Part shown: in pieces, positions 36,348-46,865 of the stretch
How the letters are laid out: every line of letters begins with the position of its first letter
How positions within the stretch are numbered: the first letter of the stretch is position 1
NCBI RefSeq assembly: GCF_001546115.1
Contig: NZ_KQ955208.1
Coordinates: 465,344-529,343 of the forward strand
Length of the DNA: 64,000 nucleotides
From: Paracoccus aminovorans
GTDB lineage: Bacteria; Pseudomonadota; Alphaproteobacteria; Rhodobacterales; Rhodobacteraceae
Reading direction: 5' to 3'
Made by a program: the position numbers and the translations under genes
The notes under the pieces: model-generated
Told to the model about the DNA's origin: nothing
Seen by the model: the letters and a program-made list of their open reading frames with translations, nothing else
Databases searched by the model: none

Positions 36348-37505
36348 TCAGCGGAAAAGCACCAGCGAGCCCGGCGACCAGCTCACATTCGCGCGCGTGC
36401 CCACGTCCTGCACCTCGCGGCCGAAGACGTTGCGCATGGCGATGCGGACCGGCCGGGCCTGGCCGTCGAACCCGGCCGAGCCGTCCAGCCGCACGTCGTA
36501 ATAGGTCATGTCGCCGTAATAGACGACCTCGTCGACGACCCCTTCGGCGACCCGGGCCTGGCCCGGCGCGCCGGCCGAGACCAGCGACACCGCCTCGGGC
36601 CGGAAGCCGACCGAGGGGCCGTCGTCGCCGGGATCGGCATGGCTGACATTCGCCGCCGGGATCTCGACCCGGCCGAGGCCGGGCACCTCGACCTCGACCC
36701 CCGAGAGCGTTTCGCCCAGCACCCGCGTCGGCAGGAAATTCATCACGCCGATGAAATTCGCCACCCGGCGGCTGGTCGGGCGGGCATAAAGCGCCTCGGG
36801 CCCGTCGAGCTGGGCGATCTGGCCCTCGAACATCACCGCGATGCGGTCGGACATGACCAGCGCCTCCTCCTGGTCATGGGTGACCAGGACGAAGGTGATG
36901 CCGACCTGGCGCTGCAGCTTGATCAGTTCGACCTGCATCTGCTCGCGCATCTTGCGGTCCAAGGCCGACAAGGGTTCGTCCAGCAGCAGCACCTTGGGCT
37001 TCAGGATCAGCGCCCGGGCCAGCGCCACCCGCTGCCGCTGCCCGCCCGAGAGCGCATGGCTGGCGCGGGCGCCGTAGCCCTTCAGGCCGACCATGGCCAG
37101 CGCCTCCTCGACCGCGGCGGCCTTTTCGGCCTTGGAACGCGGGTCGCGGCGCAGGCCGAAGCCGACGTTCTCGGCCACGGTCAGATGCGGGAAGATGGCA
37201 TAGGACTGGAACACCATGTTCGTGGGGCGGCGGTTTGCCGGCACCCCCTCCATGTCCTGGCCGTCGATCAGCACCACGCCCGAGGAAATATCCTCGAACC
37301 CGGCGATGGTGCGCAAAAGCGTGGTCTTGCCGCAGCCCGAGGGGCCGAGCAGCGAAAAGAACTCGCCCGCGCGGATGGTCAGGTCGATGCCGCGCAGCGC
37401 GTGATAGTCGCCATAGTATTTCTGCACCTGCCGGCATTCGATCATCGGCTTGGCCCCGGCCATGGCGGCGCGATGGGCGGCGGTGGTTTTCTGGCTCTGG
37501 CTCAA
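36348..37505 (-). CDS. polyamine-type ABC transporter ATP-binding protein (PotA/PotG-like)
   Basis: ATPase subunit of a spermidine/putrescine-type importer, about 385 residues. It has Walker A GPSGCGKTT, Q-loop region SYAIFPHLTV, signature LSGGQRQRVALARAL, Walker B VLLLDEPLSALD and H-loop VTHDQEEAL, then a C-terminal TOBE domain. The start is taken as TTG at 37505, overlapping the permease stop (TTGA), with GGGGGG about seven bases ahead; an in-frame ATG at 37463 has no ribosome site. It is last in the operon permease-permease-ATPase. No periplasmic binding protein gene is adjacent. Confidence 0.9.
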   Translation of the reverse strand: MSQSQKTTAAHRAAMAGAKPMIECRQVQKYYGDYHALRGIDLTIRAGEFFSLLGPSGCGKTTLLRTIAGFEDISSGVVLIDGQDMEGVPANRRPTNMVFQSYAIFPHLTVAENVGFGLRRDPRSKAEKAAAVEEALAMVGLKGYGARASHALSGGQRQRVALARALILKPKVLLLDEPLSALDRKMREQMQVELIKLQRQVGITFVLVTHDQEEALVMSDRIAVMFEGQIAQLDGPEALYARPTSRRVANFIGVMNFLPTRVLGETLSGVEVEVPGLGRVEIPAANVSHADPGDDGPSVGFRPEAVSLVSAGAPGQARVAEGVVDEVVYYGDMTYYDVRLDGSAGFDGQARPVRIAMRNVFGREVQDVGTRANVSWSPGSLVLFR

Positions 37506-38308
37506 AGGAAGCCCCCCGTGTCCTTGGCGCCGGTCTTCGCGATGCCGCGACGGCGGAAATATTCTGCGACGCTCAGAAGCAGGATCGACATCACCACCAG
37601 CACCGTCCCCAGCGCCATGATCATCGGGATCTGCTTCGGAAAGCGCAGCTGGCTGAAGATATAGGTCGGCAGCGTCGGCTCGTTCCCGGCCAGGAAGAAG
37701 GCGATGATGAATTCGTCCAGGCTGATGGTGAAGCTCATCAGCAGCGACGAGATGATCCCCGGCATGACCAGCGGCAGGATCACCAGCCGGAAGGCGCTCC
37801 ATCGCGTCTCGCCCAGGTCATAGGCGGCCTCTTCCAGCGAACGGTCGAGCGAGTTGAAGGCCGTGGACAGGATCACCGTCGCATAGGGCATGCAGATCAG
37901 CGTATGGCCCAGCATCACCGTCAGGATGCTGAGCTTGACCCCGACGGACAGGAGCACCACCAGAAGCGAGATCGAGACGATGATCTCGGGCAGGACCAGC
38001 GGCAGCATGATCAGCCCCATGATCGGCCCCTTGGCGGGAAACGCGAACCGGGTCGAGGCGCGGGCGGCGAAGATGCCCAAGCAGGTGGCGAAGACCGAGG
38101 AGCAGACCGCGATGGTCAGCGAGTTCAGCAGCGCCCGGCGCAGCGAGGCGTTCTCGGCCATCTGGGCGAACCATTGCGTGGTGAATTCCTTCAGCGGAAA
38201 GGCGATGATCGTGCCCGAGTTGAAGGCAAAGACCGGCAGCAGCAGGATCGGCGCATAGAGGAACAGCAGATAGGCGATCGCATAGGCGCGCAGCCCCCCG
38301 CCCTTCAT
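37502..38308 (-). CDS. ABC transporter permease, PotC/PotI-like
   Basis: Inner-membrane permease of 268 residues with six hydrophobic spans. The cytoplasmic EAA loop is EEAAYDLGETRWSAFRLVILP, the docking site for the ATPase. The family is the polyamine/2-aminoethylphosphonate importer group. Its ATG overlaps the stop of the preceding permease gene (ATGA at 38305-38308), and its stop overlaps the ATPase start, so the three genes are translationally coupled. Confidence 0.92.
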   Translation of the reverse strand: MKGGGLRAYAIAYLLFLYAPILLLPVFAFNSGTIIAFPLKEFTTQWFAQMAENASLRRALLNSLTIAVCSSVFATCLGIFAARASTRFAFPAKGPIMGLIMLPLVLPEIIVSISLLVVLLSVGVKLSILTVMLGHTLICMPYATVILSTAFNSLDRSLEEAAYDLGETRWSAFRLVILPLVMPGIISSLLMSFTISLDEFIIAFFLAGNEPTLPTYIFSQLRFPKQIPMIMALGTVLVVMSILLLSVAEYFRRRGIAKTGAKDTGGFL

Positions 38309-39174
38309 TGCCGCACCTTCAGGAAGCGGCGGTTCAGCGCCACGAAGACCAGCGACAGCAGCGCGACGATCAGCATGGCGGTGACCGCCAGCGCCGAGCC
38401 CATCGGCCGGTTGTCCTGGTCCAGCATCTGGCTCTGGATCATGTTGGCGATCATCGGGATCTTGCCGCCGCCGATCAGCGCCGGGGTGACATAGTCGCCG
38501 ATGGTCGGGATGAAGACGATCAGCGCCGCCGCCACCACCCCCGGCATGGCCAGGGGCAGCGTCACCCGCCAGAAGGTCATCGCCCGGCTTTCGCCCAGAT
38601 CGCGCCCGGCCTCCAGCAGCGAGCGGTCGATCTTTTCCAGCGCGATGAAGATCGGCAGGATCGCGAAGGGCGCATAGGCATGCGCCAGCGTCAGCACCAT
38701 GGAGTTCACGTTGTAGAGGATGAAGGTCAGCGGCTGCTCGATGATGCCCAGCGACTTCAGCCCCGAGTTGATGACGCCGTTATAGCCCAGGATCACCTTC
38801 CACAGGAAAACCCGGATCAGGTAGCTGGTCCAGAAGGGAATGGTGATCAGGAACAGCCACATGGACTTCTTGCGCGGGTCGACCGCGAAGGACAGGAAAT
38901 AGGCCACCGGAAAGGCCAGCACCACCGTGACCAGCGTCACCAGCGCCGCGACGCCCAGCGAGCGCAGCATGATCTTGTGAAAGATCGGGTCGGACCAGAC
39001 GGCGCGGTAATTCTCCAGCGTGAATTCGCGGATGACGGTCAGGTAGCCGTCCTTGAAGAAGGAATAGGCCAGGATGGTCAGGAGCGGCGCCGCCAGCACC
39101 AGCACCGCATAGCCCAGCGGCGGGGCGATCAGGCCCAGCCCCTGCGCCGCTTGTGATCGGTTTCCTGAAGCCAT
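38305..39174 (-). CDS. ABC transporter permease, PotB/PotH-like
   Basis: First gene of the transporter operon; 289 residues and six membrane helices with an EAA loop LLEAGRDLGESRAMTFWRVTLP. It pairs with the PotC-like permease to form the channel. Upstream (39175-39267) is an AT-rich promoter region with a candidate TTGTTT-N16-TAACAA on the minus strand. The usual first or last gene, the periplasmic binding protein, is missing from the operon. Confidence 0.92.
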   Translation of the reverse strand: MASGNRSQAAQGLGLIAPPLGYAVLVLAAPLLTILAYSFFKDGYLTVIREFTLENYRAVWSDPIFHKIMLRSLGVAALVTLVTVVLAFPVAYFLSFAVDPRKKSMWLFLITIPFWTSYLIRVFLWKVILGYNGVINSGLKSLGIIEQPLTFILYNVNSMVLTLAHAYAPFAILPIFIALEKIDRSLLEAGRDLGESRAMTFWRVTLPLAMPGVVAAALIVFIPTIGDYVTPALIGGGKIPMIANMIQSQMLDQDNRPMGSALAVTAMLIVALLSLVFVALNRRFLKVRQ

Positions 39175-39267
39175 GCCTTGCCCCGGTTGCTTGCCCGTTT
39201 GTTACGCAGGTTTTCACAACAAACAATTAAGGGGAAGCGATTTTCGGTCGGTTCTCCACAGCTTTCG

Positions 39268-39690
39268 TCAGCCTGCCTGAAACTTGACCAGCACCTCGCG
39301 GCGATGCGGGGCGTGGCGATGCTCGACCAGATAGATGCCTTGCCAGGTGCCAAGCGCCATGCGCCCGTCCACGACCGGGATCGACAGGCTGACCGGCAGG
39401 ACCGCCGCCTTCAGATGCACGGGCATGTCGTCGGGGCCCTCGGCGCGATGGGTCAACCAGGCCATCGACGGGTGATCGGCCGGCGGCGCGATGCGGTCGA
39501 GCCAGCCCAGCAGGTCGCGCTGCACGTCGGGGTCGGCATTCTCCTGGATCAGCAGCGAGCAGGAGGTATGGCGGACAAAGACCGTCAGCACGCCCTCCCC
39601 GGCGCCGACCTGGCGCAGCCAGCCGGCAATCTCGCGCGTGATCTCGTGGCAGGCGGGGCCATGCGTGGCGATGGTCAGGACCGTCTTCAT
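39268..39690 (-). CDS. YjbQ-family protein (UPF0047)
   Basis: Protein of 140 residues of the YjbQ/UPF0047 family, annotated in databases as secondary thiamine-phosphate synthase enzyme because E. coli YjbQ can weakly replace ThiE. Conserved histidine-bearing blocks are VFVRHTSCSLLIQENADPDV, WLTHRAEGPDDMPVHLKA, and GTWQGIYLVEHRHAPHRRE. GAGGG lies six bases ahead of the ATG. The in vivo role is unknown; the name reflects a side activity. Confidence 0.9.
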   Translation of the reverse strand: MKTVLTIATHGPACHEITREIAGWLRQVGAGEGVLTVFVRHTSCSLLIQENADPDVQRDLLGWLDRIAPPADHPSMAWLTHRAEGPDDMPVHLKAAVLPVSLSIPVVDGRMALGTWQGIYLVEHRHAPHRREVLVKFQAG

Positions 39691-39725
39691 CGCCGCCCTC
39701 TGGCGACGGCCGGCCGCAGCCTGGC

Positions 39726-39747
39726 CTTCTTTGTTGCAAAAATACCC
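39726..39747. repeat. single AAATACCC-type repeat unit
   Basis: CTTCTTTGTTGCAAAAATAC followed by CC, a single 22-base unit of the dispersed repeat, in the spacer between rmuC and the YjbQ gene, both on the minus strand. No inverted partner is present, so it does not fold into the long hairpin seen at 11384 and 24946. Confidence 0.65.
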
Positions 39748-39753
39748 AAAAGC

Positions 39754-41202
39754 CTACTCCGCCGCCTCGTCGGGCGCTTCCAGCATGGCGCCGTCATGGT
39801 CGAGCCCCAGCCGCTTCTGGGTGCGGGCGCCGAGTTCGCGCAGCATCTCGGCCTGGCGGATGACGTTGCCGGGGCCGCGCGTCAGCCGGTCGAGCGCGGT
39901 GGCATGGCTTTTCTGCGCCCGCTCCAGCGCCGTGCCGACATCCTCGATGGCGCCGACAAAACCGTGCAGCTTGTCGTAGAGCTGGCCGGCGCGAGCGGCG
40001 ATCTGCATGGCGTTCGATTCGCGCCGCTCGACCGTCCAGATGTGATCGACGGTGCGCAGCGTCAGCATCAGCGTCGTCGGCGTGGTCAGCCCGACCCGGT
40101 TCTCCATGGCGAAACGCGCGAGGTCGGGATCGACCCGCAGCGCCTCGGAAAAGGCGCCCTCGACCGGGACGAACATCAGCACGTAATCGACCGCGCCCTC
40201 GTCCAGCGCCTGATAGCCCTTGGCGGCCAGGCCGGTGACATGGCCGCGCATCGCGGCGACATGCCGGCGCAGCGCCGCCTCGCGCACCAGCCCGTCCTCG
40301 GCATTCACCGCCTCTTCATAGGCGTTCAGCGACACCTTGCTGTCGATCACCAGGATCTTCTTCTGCGGCAGCTTCACGATCACGTCCGGCCGCCACAGCT
40401 TGCCGTCGCCGTCGCGGTGGCTGGTCTGGGTCAGGTAATGCGTACCGGAAAGCAGGCCCGAATCCTCGAGGATGCGCTCCAGGATCATCTCGCCCCAGGC
40501 ACCGCGCTTCTGGCTGTCGCCCTTGAGCGCCCGGGTCAGCGCCACCGCCTCGCGCGAGATGTCCTCGGAACGCTTGTGCAGATATTCGATCTGTTCGCGC
40601 AGCCGGGCGCGCTCCTCGTCGGTGGCCTTGTTGCGGGCCTGCAGCTCGGTCTGGAAGCGGTGCACCTGGTCGCGGAACGGCGTCAGCAGCGCGGAAAGCT
40701 GCTCGCCATGCGTCTTTTGCATTTCGCTGCCCTGGGTCTTCAGCGTCTCATGCGCCATCAGCCGGAACTGGCCGGTCATCTCCTCGCGCAATTCGCGCAG
40801 GGTGGCGAGATCGCGCTCGGCCGCCTCGCGGTCCTTCTCGGCGGCCAGCCGGGTCTCGGCCAGCATGCGCTCCAGCCGCGAGACCGACTGGCGCTCGCCA
40901 TGCAGCGCGTCGGTCAAGGCGTCGCGTTCCTCGATCAGCTCGCGCATGCGCTGGCCCAGGCCCTCGGCGCGGGTCTCCAGCCGGCTCGCGGCCAGCAGCT
41001 GATCGCGCAGCTGGGCCGCCTCGGCCTCCAGCCGCGCCAGCAGCGCCGATTCGCGCGCCGCGGACGCCTGCGCCGAACGCCGGGTTCGCCACAGCTGAAC
41101 GAAGCACAGGGCCAGCGCGGCCAGCGCCACCGCCAGGGCCGCGCGCAGGTTGCCCGAATTCGCCAGCCAATCGTGCAATTTCACCGCCATGTCCTCGGGC
41201 AT
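39754..41202 (-). CDS. rmuC: DNA recombination protein RmuC
   Basis: Protein of 482 residues with one N-terminal membrane segment (about 20-39, RAALAVALAALALCFVQLW), a long coiled coil (about 45-220, Glu/Arg-rich) and the RmuC nuclease-like domain containing RGAWGEMILERILEDSGL, WRPDVIVKLPQKKILVIDSKVSLNAYE (PD-(D/E)xK-like core) and YVLMFVPVEGAF. In E. coli RmuC limits recombination at inverted repeats. The ATG at 41202 has GAGG five bases ahead. A lone gene with its own spacer upstream. Confidence 0.93.
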   Translation of the reverse strand: MPEDMAVKLHDWLANSGNLRAALAVALAALALCFVQLWRTRRSAQASAARESALLARLEAEAAQLRDQLLAASRLETRAEGLGQRMRELIEERDALTDALHGERQSVSRLERMLAETRLAAEKDREAAERDLATLRELREEMTGQFRLMAHETLKTQGSEMQKTHGEQLSALLTPFRDQVHRFQTELQARNKATDEERARLREQIEYLHKRSEDISREAVALTRALKGDSQKRGAWGEMILERILEDSGLLSGTHYLTQTSHRDGDGKLWRPDVIVKLPQKKILVIDSKVSLNAYEEAVNAEDGLVREAALRRHVAAMRGHVTGLAAKGYQALDEGAVDYVLMFVPVEGAFSEALRVDPDLARFAMENRVGLTTPTTLMLTLRTVDHIWTVERRESNAMQIAARAGQLYDKLHGFVGAIEDVGTALERAQKSHATALDRLTRGPGNVIRQAEMLRELGARTQKRLGLDHDGAMLEAPDEAAE

Positions 41203-41343
41203 CCGCGCCTCGCTGTTTCGCGCCCCGGCGGGCGCCCGGCGCGACTGTTCACCTTTTCCCCCATGATTGCAAGCCGCACGGGTCTTTCATCCCGCCGCCG
41301 CCGCGCCTAGCTTCTGGCCACAAACCGTCAAAGGAGATCAGGC

Positions 41344-41892
41344 ATGGCCAAGTCCGTCGCCGTCATCATCGGCTCGCTGCGCAAGGAGTCGATCAATCAC
41401 AGGCTGATGCTCGCGCTGCAAAACCTGGCCGGAGACCGGCTGCAGTTCCACCCGCTGCATATCGGCGACCTGCCGCATTACAACGAGGAACTCTGGGCCG
41501 AGCCGCCGGTCCCGGTGCTGCGGCTCAAGGACCGGGTCGAGCATTCCGACGCGGTGCTGGCGATCACGCCGGAATACAACCGCAGCTATCCGGGCGTGAT
41601 CAAGAACGCGCTGGACTGGGGCACCCGGCCCTATGGCGAGAATTCCTGGAAGGACAAGCCGGCGGCGATCACCGGCGCCTCGCCCGGCGTGATCGGCGCC
41701 GCCGTCGGCCAGGCCCGGCTCAAGACCGACATGCTGGCCGTCGGCATGGTGATGATGCCCACGCCCGAGGCCTATATCCAGTGGAAACCCGAGGCTTATG
41801 CCGCCGACGGCCACGTCACCGACCCGGCAACGGCGAAATTCCTTGGCGGTTTCGTCGACGCCTTCGCGGCCTGGATCGAGAAACACGGCTGA
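41344..41892 (+). CDS. NADPH-dependent FMN reductase family protein
   Basis: Flavodoxin-fold flavoprotein of 182 residues that would reduce FMN, quinones or azo/chromate compounds with NAD(P)H. Landmarks are IIGSLRKESINHRL (phosphate loop), HYNEELW, TPEYNRSYPGVIKNALDW (the family signature) and a GASPGVIGA loop. AAAGGAG lies seven bases ahead of the ATG. It ends with an intrinsic terminator that also separates it from convergent rpoD. Physiological substrate unknown. Confidence 0.9.
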   Translation: MAKSVAVIIGSLRKESINHRLMLALQNLAGDRLQFHPLHIGDLPHYNEELWAEPPVPVLRLKDRVEHSDAVLAITPEYNRSYPGVIKNALDWGTRPYGENSWKDKPAAITGASPGVIGAAVGQARLKTDMLAVGMVMMPTPEAYIQWKPEAYAADGHVTDPATAKFLGGFVDAFAAWIEKHG

Positions 41893-41913
41893 GCCGCAAC
41901 CGATCCAAAGCGA

Positions 41914-41945
41914 AGCGGCCGCGCTTGCCCGGCGCGGCCGCTTTT
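41914..41945. terminator. intrinsic terminator between FMN reductase gene and rpoD
   Basis: AGCGGCCGCGC (41914-41924), loop TTGCCCG, GCGCGGCCGCT (41932-41942) and a TTTT run ending at 41945. Strong on the plus strand; on the minus strand it is followed by TTCGCTTTGG and could serve rpoD less efficiently. Confidence 0.85.
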
Positions 41946-41963
41946 CAGTTCGCGATAAGCGCC

Positions 41964-43949
<1,986 letters not shown>

Positions 43950-43969
43950 GCTGGCTCCCTTGAGGCAGT

Positions 43970-44068
43970 GATTCGCGAATCGGCGAATCGGGATCGGCTA
44001 TCGGTCGTTTCTAGCGCGAGTCGCAGGCGAATCAAAGCCTGCGGCCCGGCCCCGGACCGGGGTGATTC
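43970..44068. promoter_or_regulatory. cluster of six GANTC (CcrM) sites upstream of rpoD
   Basis: GANTC sites occur at 43970, 43977, 43985, 44018, 44029 and 44064, that is 21-119 bases ahead of the rpoD start. The first two form the palindrome GATTCGCGAATC. GANTC is the target of the cell-cycle methyltransferase CcrM in alphaproteobacteria. The spacer must also hold the rpoD promoter, but I could not assign its -35 and -10 boxes. Confidence 0.65.
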
Positions 44069-44099
44069 GAAGCGGGCAATTCGGCCCCTCCGACCCATT

Positions 44100-46025
44100 T
44101 CAGCGGCGCGGCTTGCGCCAGATCTCGTTCTTCAGCGCCGCATCCAGGATGGCCCGGAAGGCGTCGCTGTCCTCGCCCAGGTCCGACAGGTCGGCCAGCG
44201 AGGGATGGTCGGCCTGCTGGCGGGCGCGGGCGGATTGCGCCATGCGCCAGGTCAGCCCCTCGTCGGCCAGACCCTGGATCTCGGTCTCGGCGCGGGCGAT
44301 TTCCTCGCGCGCGGCGCGGCGGGCCTCGATGCGGTCGAGCGCATTGGCAAGGATGCCGGCGGCGGCATCGCCGTCATGGGGGCGCAGAATCGCCGGGGCC
44401 GCCCTCACATGGGGCTCGGCGAGGATCGATTCAAGGGCGCGCTGGCCGGCCTGGGACGGGGTGCCCGAGAGCAGGTCGTGGATCAGCGCGGCGCGCTCGG
44501 GGTCCTGCGGCTCCAGCCGCTCCAGCCGCGATTCGACCGGGCCGATCAGGTCGGGATGGGTGGCGCAGATCGCCAGCACCATGGCCTCGATCAGCAGTTC
44601 GGCGTCATGCTCGCCGGCCTCGGGCGAGGACAGGCGCGAGGCCCGGGTCGGCGCCGCCGGCGCCACCGGCAGCGCGGGCCGCATGCCGCGCGGCTGCCAG
44701 CCGGCCTGCGCGGGCCGCGGCTGGGCGGAATCGCGGCGGCGGTTGCCGAACAGCTCCCATTTCAGGTTCTTCAGCGTGGCGAAATAATGATCGCGCGTGT
44801 CCTTGTCGGGGATCCGCGCCACCGCCTCGCCAAGCGCCTTGTCGAGCGCGGCGCGGCGTTCGGGGCTGTCGAAGACCCGGCCCTCGGTCTCGCGCCGCCA
44901 GAGCAGGTCGACCAGCGGCCGCGCCTCGTCCAGCACCGCCGCCATGGCGCCGGCGCCGCGGGCGCGGATCAGGTCGTCGGGGTCCAGCCCCTGCGGCAGG
45001 AAAGCAAAGCGCAGCGCCTGCCCCGGCCCGGTCATCGGCAGCGCCAGGTCGATCAGCCGCATCGCCGCGCGCAGCCCCGCGCTGTCGCCGTCGAGCGCGA
45101 TCACCGGCTCGGGCGAGATGCGCCACATCAGCCGCAGCTGGTCCTCGGTGATGGCGGTGCCCAAGGGCGCCACCGCGCCTTCGAAACCGGCGCGGACCAG
45201 GGCGATCACGTCCATGTAGCCCTCGGCCACCACCAGCGGCTTGCCCTTGGCCACCGCCGCGCGCGCCGGTCCGGCGTTGTAGAGGTTGCGGCCCTTGTCG
45301 AAGAGCGCGGTTTCGGGCGAGTTCAGGTATTTGGCGCGGGCATTCGGGTCCATGGCCCGGCCGCCGAAGGCGATGCAGCGGCCGCGGCCGTCGCGGATCG
45401 GAAAGATGATCCGGCCGCGGAAACGGTCGAAGGGCGCGCCGCCGCCGTCGGGCTTGGCCGCGAGTCCCGCCTCGACGATCAGCGCCTCGGCGATGCCCTT
45501 GCTGCGCAGTGCGTTGAACAGACCCTGGCGCTGGTCGGGGGCGAAGCCGATGCCGAATTGCTCGCAGGCGGCGGGGTCGAGGCCGCGCCGGGCGAGATAG
45601 GCGCGCGCCTGTTCGGCCGCGGCCATGCCCAGTTGCATGCGGAACCAGCGCACCGCCTGCTCCATGACCTCGACCAGTTCGCTGCGGCGGTCGGCGCGCT
45701 GCACCTGGCGCGGATCACGTTCGGGCATCTGCAAGCCGGCCTCCGAGGCGAGCAGCTCGACCGCCTCCAGGAAGCCCATGCCCTCGGCCTCGCGCAGGAA
45801 GGTCAGGGCGTCGCCTTTGGCGTGGCAGCCGAAGCAGTAATAGAAGCCCTTCTGGTCATCGACGTGGAAGGAGGCGGTCTTTTCGCCGTGAAAGGGGCAA
45901 GGCGCCCACCAGTCGCCCTTGGCCTGATTCGAGCGACGCAGGTCCCAGGTCACCTTGCGCCCGATCACGCGCGACAAAGGCACGCGGGCGCGGATCTCGT
46001 CGAGGAACTGGGGCGGAAGGCTCAT
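44100..46025 (-). CDS. dnaG: DNA primase
   Basis: Synthesises RNA primers at the replication fork; 641 residues. The N-terminal zinc-binding domain has C43, H46, C64 and C67 (PCPFHGEKTASFHV...YYCFGCHAKGDA). The RNA polymerase domain has EQFGIGFAP, the TOPRIM motif VVAEGYMDVIAL and the DxD ALDGDSAG. The C-terminal DnaB-interacting region is present but diverged. No ribosome site is evident ahead of ATG 46025. It lies upstream of rpoD on the same strand, an ancient linkage. Confidence 0.97.
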   Translation of the reverse strand: MSLPPQFLDEIRARVPLSRVIGRKVTWDLRRSNQAKGDWWAPCPFHGEKTASFHVDDQKGFYYCFGCHAKGDALTFLREAEGMGFLEAVELLASEAGLQMPERDPRQVQRADRRSELVEVMEQAVRWFRMQLGMAAAEQARAYLARRGLDPAACEQFGIGFAPDQRQGLFNALRSKGIAEALIVEAGLAAKPDGGGAPFDRFRGRIIFPIRDGRGRCIAFGGRAMDPNARAKYLNSPETALFDKGRNLYNAGPARAAVAKGKPLVVAEGYMDVIALVRAGFEGAVAPLGTAITEDQLRLMWRISPEPVIALDGDSAGLRAAMRLIDLALPMTGPGQALRFAFLPQGLDPDDLIRARGAGAMAAVLDEARPLVDLLWRRETEGRVFDSPERRAALDKALGEAVARIPDKDTRDHYFATLKNLKWELFGNRRRDSAQPRPAQAGWQPRGMRPALPVAPAAPTRASRLSSPEAGEHDAELLIEAMVLAICATHPDLIGPVESRLERLEPQDPERAALIHDLLSGTPSQAGQRALESILAEPHVRAAPAILRPHDGDAAAGILANALDRIEARRAAREEIARAETEIQGLADEGLTWRMAQSARARQQADHPSLADLSDLGEDSDAFRAILDAALKNEIWRKPRR

Positions 46026-46082
46026 GCCGTCTTATATCCGGCTTGGCCCGGGGTTGAACAGGCTTGTGCGCGGCGCTGCGTC

Positions 46083-46168
46083 CGGGGGGCGCCGCCCCCC
46101 GCGCCTCTGCGGCCCCTCGATGGGGCCGCAGAGGCGGTCCCCCCGGGGTATTTGGAGAGCGGAGAAGG
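46083..46168. repeat. stacked hairpins joined to an AAATACCC-type repeat unit
   Basis: CGGGGGGC-GCC-GCCCCCCG (46083-46101) is followed by a perfect 14-bp hairpin, GCCTCTGCGGCCCC (46103-46116), loop TCGAT, and its complement to 46135, then the unit GGGTATTTGGAGAGCGGAG (from 46146). It lies between the tetR stop and the dnaG start. It is the fullest copy of the dispersed element here and likely terminates the tetR transcript. Confidence 0.75.
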
Positions 46169-46180
46169 GCTGGGCGCAGG

Positions 46181-46765
46181 TCAGGCGCCCACCGCGCCGC
46201 GGACCAGTTCCCAATAAACGGCGGCAACGCGGACCTGGTCCAGGCGGCCGCCTTCGCGATACCAGTTGGTGATGCCGGTCAGCATGGCGATCAGCGCCAT
46301 GGTGGCGAGACGCGAATCGGGGATGCGCATGCTGCCCTGAGCCATGCCGGCGATCAGGATCGCCTCGAGCGCATCCTCGTAGCGGCGGCGCAGCGCGGCG
46401 ATCTCGGCGCGGTTGTCGGCTTCGAGGTTGCGCAGCTCCATATAGGACAGGAACACCGCCTCGGGCCGTTCCAGGCTGGTCTGGATGTGGAAGCGCAAAA
46501 AGGCCTTCAGCCGGTCGAGCGCCGGGCGCGCCGGGTCGTCCTGCCAGGCGGCGAGCAGCTCCTCCATATGGCTGCGCAGAAGGTCGGCCAGCAAAGCCTG
46601 CTTGTCGGGCGTATAGGCGTAGAGCGCGCCGACCTGCAGGCCGACCTCGGCCGCGATCTGGCGCATCGAGACGGCGGCATAGCCGTGGCGCGCGAACAGC
46701 CTGCGCGCCGCGTCGCGGACCAGCGGTCCGGTGATCTCTGCCCTGGAGCCCTGCCTGCGTGCCAT
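46181..46765 (-). CDS. TetR/AcrR-family transcriptional regulator
   Basis: Repressor of 194 residues. The N-terminal helix-turn-helix is clear (RDAARRLFARHGYAAVSMRQIAAEVGLQVGALYAYTPDKQALLADLL), with a helical ligand-binding domain after residue 70. The C-terminal domain resembles regulators of acyl-CoA or lactate-type metabolism only loosely. ATG 46765 is chosen as the one just before the HTH region; a frame extension upstream is not conserved. It is divergent from the lipoprotein-lldD pair with a 100-base spacer, so those genes are its most likely targets. Confidence 0.88.
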   Translation of the reverse strand: MARRQGSRAEITGPLVRDAARRLFARHGYAAVSMRQIAAEVGLQVGALYAYTPDKQALLADLLRSHMEELLAAWQDDPARPALDRLKAFLRFHIQTSLERPEAVFLSYMELRNLEADNRAEIAALRRRYEDALEAILIAGMAQGSMRIPDSRLATMALIAMLTGITNWYREGGRLDQVRVAAVYWELVRGAVGA

Positions 46766-46865
46766 AACGCCTTCTAGGCAGGGAGGGCCGGCAAGGAAAG
46801 AGCGCATCTTGTCCCGGCGGCCCGGCCGGGCCTATGGTGCGGCCCGAAACAGCAGGGGAAACGGC

